Positions 15,823 to 24,699 of a stretch of DNA of 64,000 bases are shown here, piece by piece. Below the pieces are notes generated by a model, which was not told the origin of the DNA, ran no database searches, and saw only the letters and a program-made list of their open reading frames with translations. Position 1 is the first letter of the stretch. Each line of letters opens with the position of its first letter. Made by a program: the position numbers and the translations under genes. The stretch comes from SB11 sp037968475 (GTDB lineage: Bacteria; Bacteroidota; Bacteroidia; UBA8524): the NCBI GenBank assembly GCA_037968475.1, contig JBBKVO010000035.1:49057-113056 (forward strand), written 5' to 3'.

Positions 15823-18318
15823 GTGTTGGGCATACTGCTGCTGTGTAGTTTGGCCATAGGGGGCATATACGTTTTTGCAAAACCCATAAAAAACAAAGTA
15901 GCCCAAAGCATTAGCGGGCAATTGGCTACCCCTGTAAACATTAGTGATATAGAGCTTACTGTTTTTAAAAACTTCCCCAATATCAGCGTATCATTTACCA
16001 ATATACGTGCTGCCGAATCATCAAAAATAACAGGGCAGCCGTTAATGGCCTTGCAAAGTTTCACCCTATCACTAAACCCCATTAACCTATTGCGGGGTAA
16101 GTATTTATTTGAGGATATACGACTAAGTAATGGGGAAATAATAGCTGCAAAAAATGGTGATGTAAACAATTACAGTATTTTTAAGCCTGATACTGCCAAA
16201 AGCCAAAGCAAACAAGTAGACCTTAGTTTTAAAAAAATAACCCTGCAAAATATACAAGTGCAGTATATTGATGTAGTGGCGGGCGATACCATTGCCCTAT
16301 TGGTAAACAACACACAACTAAGCGGCAGCTTTAGCCAAAAACAGTTTTTGGTTAATACCACAGGCAGTATAGTACCCCTTGCACTAAGGTTGGGCGGACA
16401 AAAAATTACGCTCACAAAACCTGTTAGTTTTCAAACCTCGTTTACGGTGAATAGGCCTGACACGAGTGTTAGTTTTGAGCAAACTAAACTGCAAATAGAA
16501 AATTTTAATTTTATAGTAAACGGCAAAATAATATCGCGCGAAGTAGGTACACAGTGCAAACTGCAACTATTGGGCGATAACCTAAACCTGCGACAATTGC
16601 TATCGCTCATCCCCCAAAAATACCTAAGCGATATAGAAGGGTTTGAAAGCAACGGCACGCTAGAGTGTAAGGTGGATATAAACGGCGAGTGGACAAAAAC
16701 AGATATGCCGGCGGTACAAGCCAGTTTTAAAATTGTTGATGGGTTATTGGGCAAAAAAGGTATTGATGTACAACTGCGCAACATAGCCCTTGCCGGAAAA
16801 CTATCGTACGAGAAACGCGGCGGCCTCACCCTCTCATCATTAGAAATAAACAGAATAAGTGCCGTTGTAAACGGCGAAAAAATAAGCGGCACTCTTAATC
16901 TTGCCGATTTTAGCAATCCGTATATTAAAGCCAGTTTGCAAGGCAACCTTAACCTAGCCCAATGGGCAAAGCTGCTAACTCTAAAAAATGTTGACACGCT
17001 AGAAGGTTTTGCTTTTGTTAATTTGGATATTGAGGGTAAAGTTGCCGACTTTAAAAAGAAAACAAAAGAACTTCCCGCCCGTTTTGAGGGAAATATTGAA
17101 GCCCGTAACCTAAAACTGGCACTTAGCGGCAGCCCCTATTTGTATAGCAATATTAGCGGTAAAGTATATGCCAGTAATAATCTGTTAAAAATTGACACGC
17201 TGCATGGCGACATAAACGGCAATACAATAGGGCTAAAAGGCCATGCTCGCCACCTGTTGGATTATTTATTTAGTACCGGCAAACAGCTTGAGGTAGAAGG
17301 CAGTTTTTACAGCCCGCATATTGATATCCCCTCGCTAACGGCTACCAATACGCCCAAAAACAAAACTGAAGACGATACTACGGGTATTGTAATTCCGCAC
17401 AATACCTCATTCAAACTAAAAACAAAAATAGACCGCCTCACTTTTAATAAATTTTTGGCGCGTAAGCTGGTGGGCACAATAGCTATGGGAGGTGGTGTAC
17501 TTACCCTAAACAATCTTGATTTTGAGGCTATGAACGGGCATTTTGCACTTACAGGCAATGTGTTTGATAAAGGCAGCGGTCAGTTTGTTATCAGTGCGCA
17601 AATGGATGTAGAAAAGGCCAACATGAATCAGTTGTTTGACCAATGCGCCAACTTTGGGCAAAAACAAATCACTTCTGATAATTTGCAGGGCACACTAAAT
17701 GCCCATTTACAATTGGTTGCCCCAATGGATAAATACCTGAGCATAGACATAAAAAAATTGTTTGTGCAGGCGCAATTGGCAATTAGCGGGGGCAGACTAT
17801 ACAACTACGAGCCCTTGCTAAAACTTTCGCGTTTTATAAACGTTAACGAGTTGCAGGATATAAATTTTGAGTTGCTTGAGAATACTATAGAAATAAAAGA
17901 CCAAAGGGTGATTATACCCCAAATGGAGATTAAAAACAGTGCACTTAACCTCACTGCCGAAGGTTTCCACAGGTTTGACAACTATATGGAGTATAAGTTT
18001 AGAGTGAAACTAAACGATGTACTCTCTAAAAAGTTTAATCGCAAAAAAGCTAAAACCGAAAATTACGAAGAAGACAAAGAAGGCATAAACATTTTTATAT
18101 TGATGAAAGGCACGCCCGACAACCTAAAAATTCAATATGATCGTAAGAGTGCAATAAAAAAACTTCAAAAAAATATTAAAGAAGAGAAAAATACGTTATT
18201 AGATTTACTGAGGGATGAGTTTAACATAAAGAAGAAAGATAAGAAGGGAAATGCCCAAAAACCTAAGGAAACTGAGGAAGAAAACATTCCCGAATGGGAG
18301 ACCGACATACCCGAATAG
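15823..18318 (+). CDS. AsmA-like membrane-anchored protein
   Basis: This is a protein of about 831-842 residues with an N-terminal membrane helix, then the AsmA-type repeat-rich beta structure: KVAQSISGQLATPVNISDIELTVF, FPNISVSFTNIRAAE, SFTLSLNPINLLRGKYLFEDIRLSNGEI. A C-terminal AsmA-like part (about 600-770) is followed by a charged tail. Relatives are inner-membrane-anchored envelope proteins linked to lipid transport and outer-membrane assembly. No in-frame ATG exists. The GTG at 15823 starts inside the membrane helix. A CTG at 15790 would add KKFFKILLYF, which gives the expected basic flank, and may be the true start. Confidence 0.82.
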   Translation: MLGILLLCSLAIGGIYVFAKPIKNKVAQSISGQLATPVNISDIELTVFKNFPNISVSFTNIRAAESSKITGQPLMALQSFTLSLNPINLLRGKYLFEDIRLSNGEIIAAKNGDVNNYSIFKPDTAKSQSKQVDLSFKKITLQNIQVQYIDVVAGDTIALLVNNTQLSGSFSQKQFLVNTTGSIVPLALRLGGQKITLTKPVSFQTSFTVNRPDTSVSFEQTKLQIENFNFIVNGKIISREVGTQCKLQLLGDNLNLRQLLSLIPQKYLSDIEGFESNGTLECKVDINGEWTKTDMPAVQASFKIVDGLLGKKGIDVQLRNIALAGKLSYEKRGGLTLSSLEINRISAVVNGEKISGTLNLADFSNPYIKASLQGNLNLAQWAKLLTLKNVDTLEGFAFVNLDIEGKVADFKKKTKELPARFEGNIEARNLKLALSGSPYLYSNISGKVYASNNLLKIDTLHGDINGNTIGLKGHARHLLDYLFSTGKQLEVEGSFYSPHIDIPSLTATNTPKNKTEDDTTGIVIPHNTSFKLKTKIDRLTFNKFLARKLVGTIAMGGGVLTLNNLDFEAMNGHFALTGNVFDKGSGQFVISAQMDVEKANMNQLFDQCANFGQKQITSDNLQGTLNAHLQLVAPMDKYLSIDIKKLFVQAQLAISGGRLYNYEPLLKLSRFINVNELQDINFELLENTIEIKDQRVIIPQMEIKNSALNLTAEGFHRFDNYMEYKFRVKLNDVLSKKFNRKKAKTENYEEDKEGINIFILMKGTPDNLKIQYDRKSAIKKLQKNIKEEKNTLLDLLRDEFNIKKKDKKGNAQKPKETEEENIPEWETDIPE

Positions 18319-18369
18319 TGAAAAATTATAAAAAAGTATACAATTGACAGAAATGTTAGCAATACTGTA

Positions 18370-18401
18370 TTGAATTTGTGAATTAAAATACCCTACTTTT
18401 G
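18370..18401 (+). promoter_or_regulatory. Promoter of mltD
   Basis: TTG (18370-18372), 21 nt, TACTTTTG (18394-18401) matches the Bacteroidota -33/-7 arrangement. The ATG follows at 18432. Confidence 0.6.
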
Positions 18402-18431
18402 TTCGTTTTGAATTTTAAAAAAATAAGCCCA

Positions 18432-20033
18432 ATGATAAAAAAGCAAGTGCTTGCCTTTATGGTGGCCACGTTGTTTATTCCCTTTGGCAGTGTGGCGCAA
18501 ACCACACCCGATAACGAGTATCCGCGCGATATGTTGGCAGCTTTAGATAGCTTAACCATATTGCTAAACCAAAATTGCACTAAGGCAAACCCTGAAAAGT
18601 GTTTTGACCCTAGTGAGGATGAAGAAAACACCGCATCACTTGCCATTAACCCCGCCGAAGTACAAAGGGTATTGGATGGCATGGAATCAGGCATTCCTCT
18701 TGATTACAACAGCCATGTAAAAGGCTTTATTAATCTGTACGGCGTAAAGAAAAAACAACTTACCGAGCGCATACTTACTTTATCAGAGTATTACTTCCCT
18801 TTGTTTGAAGAAATATTGGATAGGGAGGGACTTCCACAAGAATTTAAATACCTAGCCGTTGTAGAATCAGCACTAAACCCACAAGCAAAAAGCTGGGCGG
18901 GTGCCTGCGGCCTTTGGCAGTTTATACACAGCACTGGCGAAGCCTACGGACTGAATATAAACGGTATGGTGGATGACCGCCACGACCCTGAAAAGGCTAC
19001 CCTTGCCGCTTGCCAATATTTTAAAAACAGTTACGCTTTATATGGCGATTGGCTATTAGTAATAGCATCATACAATTGTGGCCCAGGGAACGTGAACAAA
19101 GCCATACGCCGCAGCGGTGGTAAACGCGATTTTTGGAAAATAATGCCCTACCTGCCCCGTGAAACACGCGGCTATGTACCTGCATTTATTGCCGTAGCCT
19201 ATGTAATGAACAATGCTGAAAACCTTGGGTTACAACCTGCACAATTTGATGTGCATAGCATGGTGCAAGAAGTAGAATTGAAACAATGGGTACACTTTGG
19301 CCAATTGCAACAAGCATTGGGTATACCTATGGAAGATTTGGAGTACTTAAACCCTGAGTACCGTAAACAAATAATACCTGCCTCACAAAATAACGTGCAC
19401 GCCCTTGCTCTCCCCTACAAATACGCCATGCGATTTGCTGAGCTAGAAGATAGTGTGTATGCAGTGCCTTTTACAGATTTTACCGATGATGAACCTGCAG
19501 AATATATTAGCAAACGTAAAGTACACAAAGTACGCAGCGGCGAGTCTCTTGCACGTATAGCACGTAAATACGGCGTAAGAATATCTGACCTTAAAGCATG
19601 GAATATTATCCGAGGCAACTCGGTACGTCCGGGCAAAAACCTTGTGGTGTATACCCGTGTGAAAAAGAAAATTAGTCCCACTGGAGTGGAGGAAGAAGTT
19701 GATGATGAAGTAAGCGAGGAGGAACTGAACATAAGTGAAGAAGCAATACTGGTAAAAGCAAAAGATACAGCAACAAAAGCACCTGTAGCTGCTGTAGCTG
19801 ATAGTGCTAAAAACAACACCCAAACCCTAGCACAAGCACCTAAAACTGAAACCAAAAAGGTTTCAGAAATAAAAGCAAAACAATACTACAAAGTGCAAAA
19901 AGGTGATACCCTGTATAGTATTAGTAAAAAGTACCCCGGCCTAACCATAGATCAACTACGCGATTACAACCGTTTGGCCAAAAATGCCGTTATTAAACCG
20001 GGTACCAAACTAATAATATCTCCCGGCGGATGA
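18432..20033 (+). CDS. mltD: Lytic murein transglycosylase D with two LysM domains
   Basis: This protein has 533 residues from the ATG at 18432, which begins a signal peptide (MIKKQVLAFMVATLFIPFGSVAQ). It cleaves peptidoglycan glycan strands, producing 1,6-anhydro ends. The SLT domain (about 105-245) shows YLAVVESALNPQAKSWAGACGLWQF with the catalytic Glu in VVES, then ASYNCGPGNVNKAI. LysM 1 (about 355-400) starts VHKVRSGESLARIARKYGV. LysM 2 (about 485-530) starts YYKVQKGDTLYSISKKY. An acidic, Ala/Lys-rich linker separates the LysM units. The next gene overlaps its stop, so the two are translationally coupled. Confidence 0.93.
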   Translation: MIKKQVLAFMVATLFIPFGSVAQTTPDNEYPRDMLAALDSLTILLNQNCTKANPEKCFDPSEDEENTASLAINPAEVQRVLDGMESGIPLDYNSHVKGFINLYGVKKKQLTERILTLSEYYFPLFEEILDREGLPQEFKYLAVVESALNPQAKSWAGACGLWQFIHSTGEAYGLNINGMVDDRHDPEKATLAACQYFKNSYALYGDWLLVIASYNCGPGNVNKAIRRSGGKRDFWKIMPYLPRETRGYVPAFIAVAYVMNNAENLGLQPAQFDVHSMVQEVELKQWVHFGQLQQALGIPMEDLEYLNPEYRKQIIPASQNNVHALALPYKYAMRFAELEDSVYAVPFTDFTDDEPAEYISKRKVHKVRSGESLARIARKYGVRISDLKAWNIIRGNSVRPGKNLVVYTRVKKKISPTGVEEEVDDEVSEEELNISEEAILVKAKDTATKAPVAAVADSAKNNTQTLAQAPKTETKKVSEIKAKQYYKVQKGDTLYSISKKYPGLTIDQLRDYNRLAKNAVIKPGTKLIISPGG

Positions 20034-21121
20034 TGCACAAAACACACAGTAAAACCCTAGGTCTTTTTATTATTGCTTTATTCTTCGCTGCTTGCGGAGG
20101 CAATAGTAATACCTCTACCAAAAGAACATTGCCACACTCTATTGGTAATATGGGCGAGCTAATAGTAGCTGCCGATGGCAAACTGTTTGAAGGTACAATG
20201 CGTGAAGTACTGGATAGTGTATTGGATGTGCCACAGCCTTATTTTTTTAACATAGAAGGGTTTTTTAGGATAAAAGATACCCGCCCTGCCCTTTTTAAAG
20301 AAGTTACAAAATCGTACCACACCCTTTGGATAGTGAAGGTAGAAGGGGATAATTTTGATACTCGCACCCTACCTGCACCTTACAATACACTTTCTGATTC
20401 GCTGCACCGCATAAACGATACCTTACCTGTGCGCACCTATCTTAAAAAGAATATATGGGCATACCCACAGCAAGTGCTGTTTATATATGCCAAAAGCGAT
20501 AAAGACCTTTACGATTACTTTTTTTACAACAAAAAAATGCTGCTAAACCAAACCCTGAAAATGGAAATGGAAAGCAACATAATAAAAATGGAAGCCGAAA
20601 AGCAAGATACTATCTCTCGTTTTTTGGGTGATAAATTCGGTTTTAGTCTTGCTGTCCCTGATAAATTTAGAATAGCTAAGTACGAAGAAGCAAGCAGCAA
20701 GCGCAAGTTTGCTTGGATACGTCGTGAAACACCCAATATTGGGCAAAGTATTATAATATATACGCAACCCTATACCGATACAATACAATTAGTGCCCGAA
20801 GAAATAGTGCTTAGTCGCGACTCTGTTACAGAAATGCACATACCCGGTGGTATGGAAGGTAGTTTTATGACAACTGAGCTATCGTTCCCGTTTTATAATA
20901 ACGTGATGGAATTTGCAGGTATGTATGCTGTGCAAATGCGTGCCCTTTGGCGTACTGAAAACGATTTTATGGGTGGGCCTTTTTATAGCATTACCATGGT
21001 GGATACTAAGCACAAACAACTGCTAACAGTTGAAGGCTTTGTATACTCCCCTCGCTACGATAAAACCCAATACATTCGCCAACTTGAGGCGATAATCAAA
21101 ACCTTTAAATGGGTTGATTAA
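20030..21121 (+). CDS. DUF4837 family lipoprotein
   Basis: This 363-residue protein starts at ATG 20030 and overlaps the mltD stop by 4 bp. An SPII signal ends FFAACGG with the lipid Cys near 22. The conserved DUF4837 start NMGELIVAADGKLFEGTMREVLDSVL is followed by PQPYFFNIEGFFRIKD and SYHTLWIVKV. The C-terminal half has RTENDFMGGPFYSITMVD. The family is a Bacteroidota periplasm-facing lipoprotein with no known reaction. Coupling to mltD suggests a cell-wall role. Confidence 0.8.
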   Translation: MMHKTHSKTLGLFIIALFFAACGGNSNTSTKRTLPHSIGNMGELIVAADGKLFEGTMREVLDSVLDVPQPYFFNIEGFFRIKDTRPALFKEVTKSYHTLWIVKVEGDNFDTRTLPAPYNTLSDSLHRINDTLPVRTYLKKNIWAYPQQVLFIYAKSDKDLYDYFFYNKKMLLNQTLKMEMESNIIKMEAEKQDTISRFLGDKFGFSLAVPDKFRIAKYEEASSKRKFAWIRRETPNIGQSIIIYTQPYTDTIQLVPEEIVLSRDSVTEMHIPGGMEGSFMTTELSFPFYNNVMEFAGMYAVQMRALWRTENDFMGGPFYSITMVDTKHKQLLTVEGFVYSPRYDKTQYIRQLEAIIKTFKWVD

Positions 21122-21185
21122 TCTCTCTTTCTGTGTTTTAAGTTTTCTTGTTTACAGTTTTTAGTTCAAGTTGGCCATGCTGGCT

Positions 21186-21222
21186 CAAGCGTCCGCTTGT
21201 GCCAAAAATAGAAGAGCATCCG
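21186..21222. repeat. Short palindromes near the hldD repeat region
   Basis: CAAGCG-TC-CGCTTG (21186-21199) and GAGC-ATCC-GCTC (21214-21225 region) belong to the hairpin family with a GCG-x-CGC core. Confidence 0.5.
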
Positions 21223-21241
21223 CTCGGTAGTTATGTCCACG

Positions 21242-21397
21242 CACAGATTCCCTCTTTCGAGGGAATGGCTTTCTTCGCACACCCTTCGACTTCGCTCAGG
21301 ATGACAACGCGCTTGTGCACCGTCATGCCGAACTTGTTTCGGCATCTCGCTCTGTATTACACATGAATTGGAGAAATGAGATACTGAAACGAGTTCA
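21242..21397. repeat. 156-bp intergenic direct repeat, copy A
   Basis: Copy A matches copy B at 21494-21649, with one mismatch seen by eye (AACGCG against AGCGCG). It contains hairpins TTCCCTC-N4-GAGGGAA and TGCCGAA-N-TTCGGCA, and the phrase CTTCGACTTCGCTCAGGATGA, which recurs in slightly altered form near 40373. Such phrases are common Bacteroidota intergenic repeats. Open frames across it are not genes. Confidence 0.85.
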
Positions 21398-21493
21398 ATA
21401 TAAGTATGCACTATGACTATAGTCTGGTGCGGTGGGTGTCATTCTCAACTTGATTGAGAATCTGTGCGCTGTTTAGTAGTCCGTATGCCCGCC

Positions 21494-21649
21494 CACAGAT
21501 TCCCTCTTTCGAGGGAATGGCTTTCTTCGCACACCCTTCGACTTCGCTCAGGATGACAGCGCGCTTGTGCACCGTCATGCCGAACTTGTTTCGGCATCTC
21601 GCTCTGTATTACACATGAATTGGAGAAATGAGATACTGAAACGAGTTCA
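21494..21649. repeat. 156-bp intergenic direct repeat, copy B
   Basis: This is the second copy, offset 252 bp from copy A and of the same length. The 96-bp spacer between copies is not repeated and holds no gene. The near identity suggests a recent duplication or gene conversion. Confidence 0.85.
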
Positions 21650-21676
21650 GCAGGACTGCGCCACATAATGTTAGTG

Positions 21677-21719
21677 CGAGCGTCTCGCTCGTGCTGACAA
21701 AGAGCGAGCATCCGCTCGC
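21677..21719. repeat. Palindromes downstream of hldD
   Basis: CGAGCG-TCT-CGCTCG (21677-21691) and CGAGC-ATCC-GCTCG follow copy B and lie 40-80 bp past the hldD stop. They might also act as its terminator, though no T run is present. Confidence 0.5.
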
Positions 21720-21755
21720 CCTAAGAAATACTAAGTTTTAACGGTTGGCTATAAC

Positions 21756-22721
21756 CTATAAATACTTACCCGCTACCAAATAGTTTTTCACGTAGTCTTC
21801 TACCCCTTCTTCAAGGGTGTGGAAAGGTATAGAGTAGCCAATACCTTTTAGTTTAGCCATATTGGCTTCGGTAAAGTATTGGTACTTATCGCGTATATCA
21901 ATAGGGGTATCAACAAACTCAATATTCTCGGTAATGTCAAGAGCTTTAAAGGTAGCTTTTGCCAAATCAATAAACTTGCGCGCCGTGCCTGAACCTAAGT
22001 TGTATATGCCACTGTTTTTGCGGTGGTGCATCAAAAAATAGCACACATTTACAACATCCTTTACGTATACAAAATCGCGCATTTGTCCACCATCAGTATA
22101 GTTGGGGTTGTGCGAGCGGAACAGACGCATTTTATGCGTGTCTTGTATTTGTTTAAACCCGTGCAGTATTACCGATGCCATGCGACCTTTGTGGTACTCG
22201 TTAGGGCCATATACATTAAAAAACTTTAAGCCTGCCCAAAAGTAGGGTTTGCGTTCTTGCTGCAATGCCCAAATATCAAAATCGTTTTTCGAGTCGCCGT
22301 AAGGGTTCAACGGTTTTAGTTGAGGTATTGTGCTTTCGTTATCATCGTAGCCCAACTCGCCCATACCATACGTTGCCGCTGATGATGCGTACACCACAGG
22401 CAAACCGTATTGCACACATTTGTGCCATATCATTTTAGTATAGTTTAGGTTGAGGCGGTTAAAAATCTCCACATCAAACTCAGTAGTATCGGTACGCGCA
22501 CCTACATGAAATATAAATTCTATTTGGTTTTCGTTGGCATCAATCCATCCTTCCAATTCATCGCGATGCACTTTTGCGGTGTAGGTTTTTCCTTCAAGAT
22601 TTTTAGCCTTTTCAGGATGGCTAAAATCATCTACCAGCACTATATCATTAAAGCCTTCTGCATTTAGCTTGCCTACTAGGCAACTACCTATAAAACCTGC
22701 TGCTCCGGTTACTACTATCAT
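21756..22721 (-). CDS. hldD: ADP-L-glycero-D-manno-heptose 6-epimerase
   Basis: This 321-residue NAD(P)-dependent epimerase makes the heptose donor of the LPS inner core. The Rossmann motif VTGAAGFIGSCLVGKL is at the N-terminus. HVGARTDTTEFD, SSAATYGMG and the catalytic YGDSK (Tyr-x3-Lys) follow, with FNVYGPNEYHKGRMASVI and GQMRDFVYVKDVV, all typical of HldD/RfaD. The length fits. It stands alone between repeat regions, so its LPS partner genes are elsewhere. Confidence 0.93.
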   Translation of the reverse strand: MIVVTGAAGFIGSCLVGKLNAEGFNDIVLVDDFSHPEKAKNLEGKTYTAKVHRDELEGWIDANENQIEFIFHVGARTDTTEFDVEIFNRLNLNYTKMIWHKCVQYGLPVVYASSAATYGMGELGYDDNESTIPQLKPLNPYGDSKNDFDIWALQQERKPYFWAGLKFFNVYGPNEYHKGRMASVILHGFKQIQDTHKMRLFRSHNPNYTDGGQMRDFVYVKDVVNVCYFLMHHRKNSGIYNLGSGTARKFIDLAKATFKALDITENIEFVDTPIDIRDKYQYFTEANMAKLKGIGYSIPFHTLEEGVEDYVKNYLVAGKYL

Positions 22722-22849
22722 GCTGCAAAAATAGTTTTTTGTATTGGCTTATCACTGTTTTAGGCTGGTGAAGGTTGTTTTTTGCATTTTTTGCAAATCA
22801 TTTTTGGGGCATTGGCAAAATCTACTAAAAGAGTGTAGAAGCAGGTATA

Positions 22850-22857
22850 TAGTTTTG
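22850..22857 (+). promoter_or_regulatory. -7 box of the 22869 lipoprotein gene
   Basis: TAGTTTTG (TAnnTTTG) lies 11 bp before the ATG, so the leader would be very short. No clear -33 element is seen. Confidence 0.4.
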
Positions 22858-22868
22858 CATCATAAACT

Positions 22869-23666
22869 ATGAAAACAATTTATCTGCTATGTATTAGTGT
22901 GATAATTTTATTTAGCTCGTGTGCCAAAACCACACATTTTGGCACTATGCCCAATGCCCCTATGTTTACTAAGACACTGGAGGCTCAGGCTACCTCAGGG
23001 GCAGGATTAGATCATCTGGAAGCACAAGGGGCAATATCGGTATTGCCCTTTTTGGGCTTCACGGGTAATATTTTTAAAGGAACTAAAAACCGCAGGTTTT
23101 ACGAATATGGCGCTAATTTGTTTGTTCCTTTAAACCAAAGTAAAAGCACATTTGTAGCATTTGGTGCAGGAAAAGGCAAGGGGAAGTTTGATGGGAATGT
23201 TTATACTGAGCAAGGATTTAGTTCTGCTATTTGGTATGGTGTAGATACAAAATTTAACACTTTTTATCTACAACCAGCTATATATCACATTATAAAAGAT
23301 GAAAAAAATGGTTCATGCATTAGCATTGGCCTAGGATTTAAACACGAAGAAGTTTTCTTCAAAAAATTCAACATTAGCTATAATCGCTCTGCTGGACTAG
23401 GCAACAATTTTGGGTATTACAATAAAGCCGATAACGGTTATGGCGTAATTCAAACCTCGTTTCTGTATTTTAATTACGAAAACAAAGACTCTCCCTTCTA
23501 TATTAATGGGCAATTTGGCGTTCGTAATATTATTAGACAATTCAGAACCTATAATTACAATAAAACAGGAAACGCTTACTACACTAACCCTCTTAACGAT
23601 GAAAGAAGCCTCTTTTTTCAGCGATTTATGTTAAACATAACTTTAGGGTTTAAGCTGTCTTTTTAA
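22869..23666 (+). CDS. Hypothetical outer-membrane-type lipoprotein
   Basis: This 265-residue protein has an SPII signal MKTIYLLCISVIILFSSC with the lipid Cys at 18. The rest is Gly/aromatic-rich and alternates like a beta-barrel (FVAFGAGKGKGKF, SISIGLGFKHEEVFFKKFNISYNRS), ending RFMLNITLGFKLSF. This resembles small Bacteroidota outer-membrane proteins, but I do not know the family. The gene directly downstream starts with the same signal sequence and is a truncated paralogue. Confidence 0.75.
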   Translation: MKTIYLLCISVIILFSSCAKTTHFGTMPNAPMFTKTLEAQATSGAGLDHLEAQGAISVLPFLGFTGNIFKGTKNRRFYEYGANLFVPLNQSKSTFVAFGAGKGKGKFDGNVYTEQGFSSAIWYGVDTKFNTFYLQPAIYHIIKDEKNGSCISIGLGFKHEEVFFKKFNISYNRSAGLGNNFGYYNKADNGYGVIQTSFLYFNYENKDSPFYINGQFGVRNIIRQFRTYNYNKTGNAYYTNPLNDERSLFFQRFMLNITLGFKLSF

Positions 23667-23691
23667 AAAATCACACTCTTATTAAATTACT

Positions 23692-24018
23692 ATGAAAACA
23701 ATTTATCTGCTATGTATGGCAAGTATACTATTGCTTGCTTCATGCGGATTGCACCGCACTACATATATTGCCCCGCTACCCAATACCCCCATGTTTGGGC
23801 ACGATAGCGAGGCATATTTTAATGCGGCTGTATCGCCCACCCATTTCGATTTTCAAGGTGGGCTTTCTTTTACAAACCATATAGGCATAACCGCAGGGCG
23901 GTTTTATAGCGGTAGGTTAAAACCTGTCGCTACTAATACCCTATCGGGCTTGCCGAGAGGTATGAATAGAATTGGGTTTCATAACGATGTAATGAATAAT
24001 TTTCACGCAAAGTGTTGA
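23692..24018 (+). pseudogene. Truncated paralogue of the 22869 lipoprotein gene
   Basis: The frame begins with nearly the same signal (MKTIYLLC, then LLLASC) and matches the paralogue for about 74 codons (LPNTPMFGHDSEAYFNAA against MPNAPMFTKTLEAQAT). From 23914 the reading frame is made of the first unit of the 214-bp tandem array and stops at 24018 after 108 codons. The last two thirds of a protein of about 265 residues are therefore gone. It was probably broken when the repeat invaded or expanded, and a short secreted fragment could still be made. Confidence 0.75.
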
Positions 24019-24550
24019 AGTCGCAAAGTTGTCGAACAAAAATATAAGTAGATACAAGTTTCATTAAATTATAAGCTCTAGAATAGATTAAGTCGCTGTG
24101 CCCGCAAGCGGACAATAATACAAAGACAGGTTAAAACCTGCCGCTATTGATACCCTAGCGGGCTTGCTGAGAGGTATGAATAGCATTGGGTTTCAACCCA
24201 ATGTAATAAATAATTTTCACGCAAAGTGTTGAAGTCGCAAAGTTGTCGAGCAAAAATATAAGCAGATACAAGTTTCATTAAATTATAAGCTCTAAAATAG
24301 GTTAAGTCGCTGTGTCCGCAAGCGAACAATAGTACAGCAGCAGGTTTTAACCTGCCGCTATTGATACCCTATCGGGCTTGCCGAGAGGTATGAATAGCAT
24401 TGGGTTTCAAACCGATGTAATGAATAATTTTCACGCAAAGGGTTGAAGACGCAAAGTTGGTAAGCATAGATTATATGCTCGTATACATACTTTTATATAA
24501 TTGGTACTACAATGAATTAAGTCGCTGTGCCCGCCTGCGAACAATAATAA
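23914..24550. repeat. Three-unit tandem array, 214-bp period
   Basis: Units start at 23914, 24128 and 24342, exactly 214 bp apart; the third is diverged in its second half. Each starts with a palindrome (AGGTT-AA-AACCT, or AGGTT-TT-AACCT in unit 3). Unit 2 carries ATTGGGTT-TC-AACCCAAT. All contain the phrase CACGCAAAGTGTTGAAGTCG or a variant. No open frame is conserved, so it is non-coding. The rest of 24551-24699 has a hairpin around ACTCACCC/GGGTGAGT and the rnz terminator. Confidence 0.9.
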
Positions 24551-24661
24551 TGTTTACTCACCCTAAAAAACACAAAACCACCCGACTGCCCAACCTTTCC
24601 CATAAAATTGGGGTGAGTTAAAACCAGCTACTATCTTTTAGGTTGTATATAAATGGGTATA

Positions 24662-24679
24662 ATAATCCCCTGCGGGGAA
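24662..24679 (-). terminator. rnz terminator
   Basis: The stem TCCCC-TGC-GGGGA (24666-24678) is followed on the minus strand by TTATTAT, 21 bp past the stop of rnz. Confidence 0.55.
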
Positions 24680-24699
24680 ATAAAAGAATTGGGTTAAGA

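Noticed and set aside
21148..21711. Several open frames in the repeat region before hldD
   Set aside because: The same peptide text occurs in both 156-bp copies and ends in unrelated spacer. This is non-coding repeat.
23933..24329. Two similar minus-strand frames of about 60 codons
   Set aside because: They are the same frame in two units of the 214-bp array, with no start or similarity outside it.
23692..24699. CRISPR array
   Set aside because: Three units of 214 bp with no spacers of CRISPR size and no cas genes. It is a plain tandem array.
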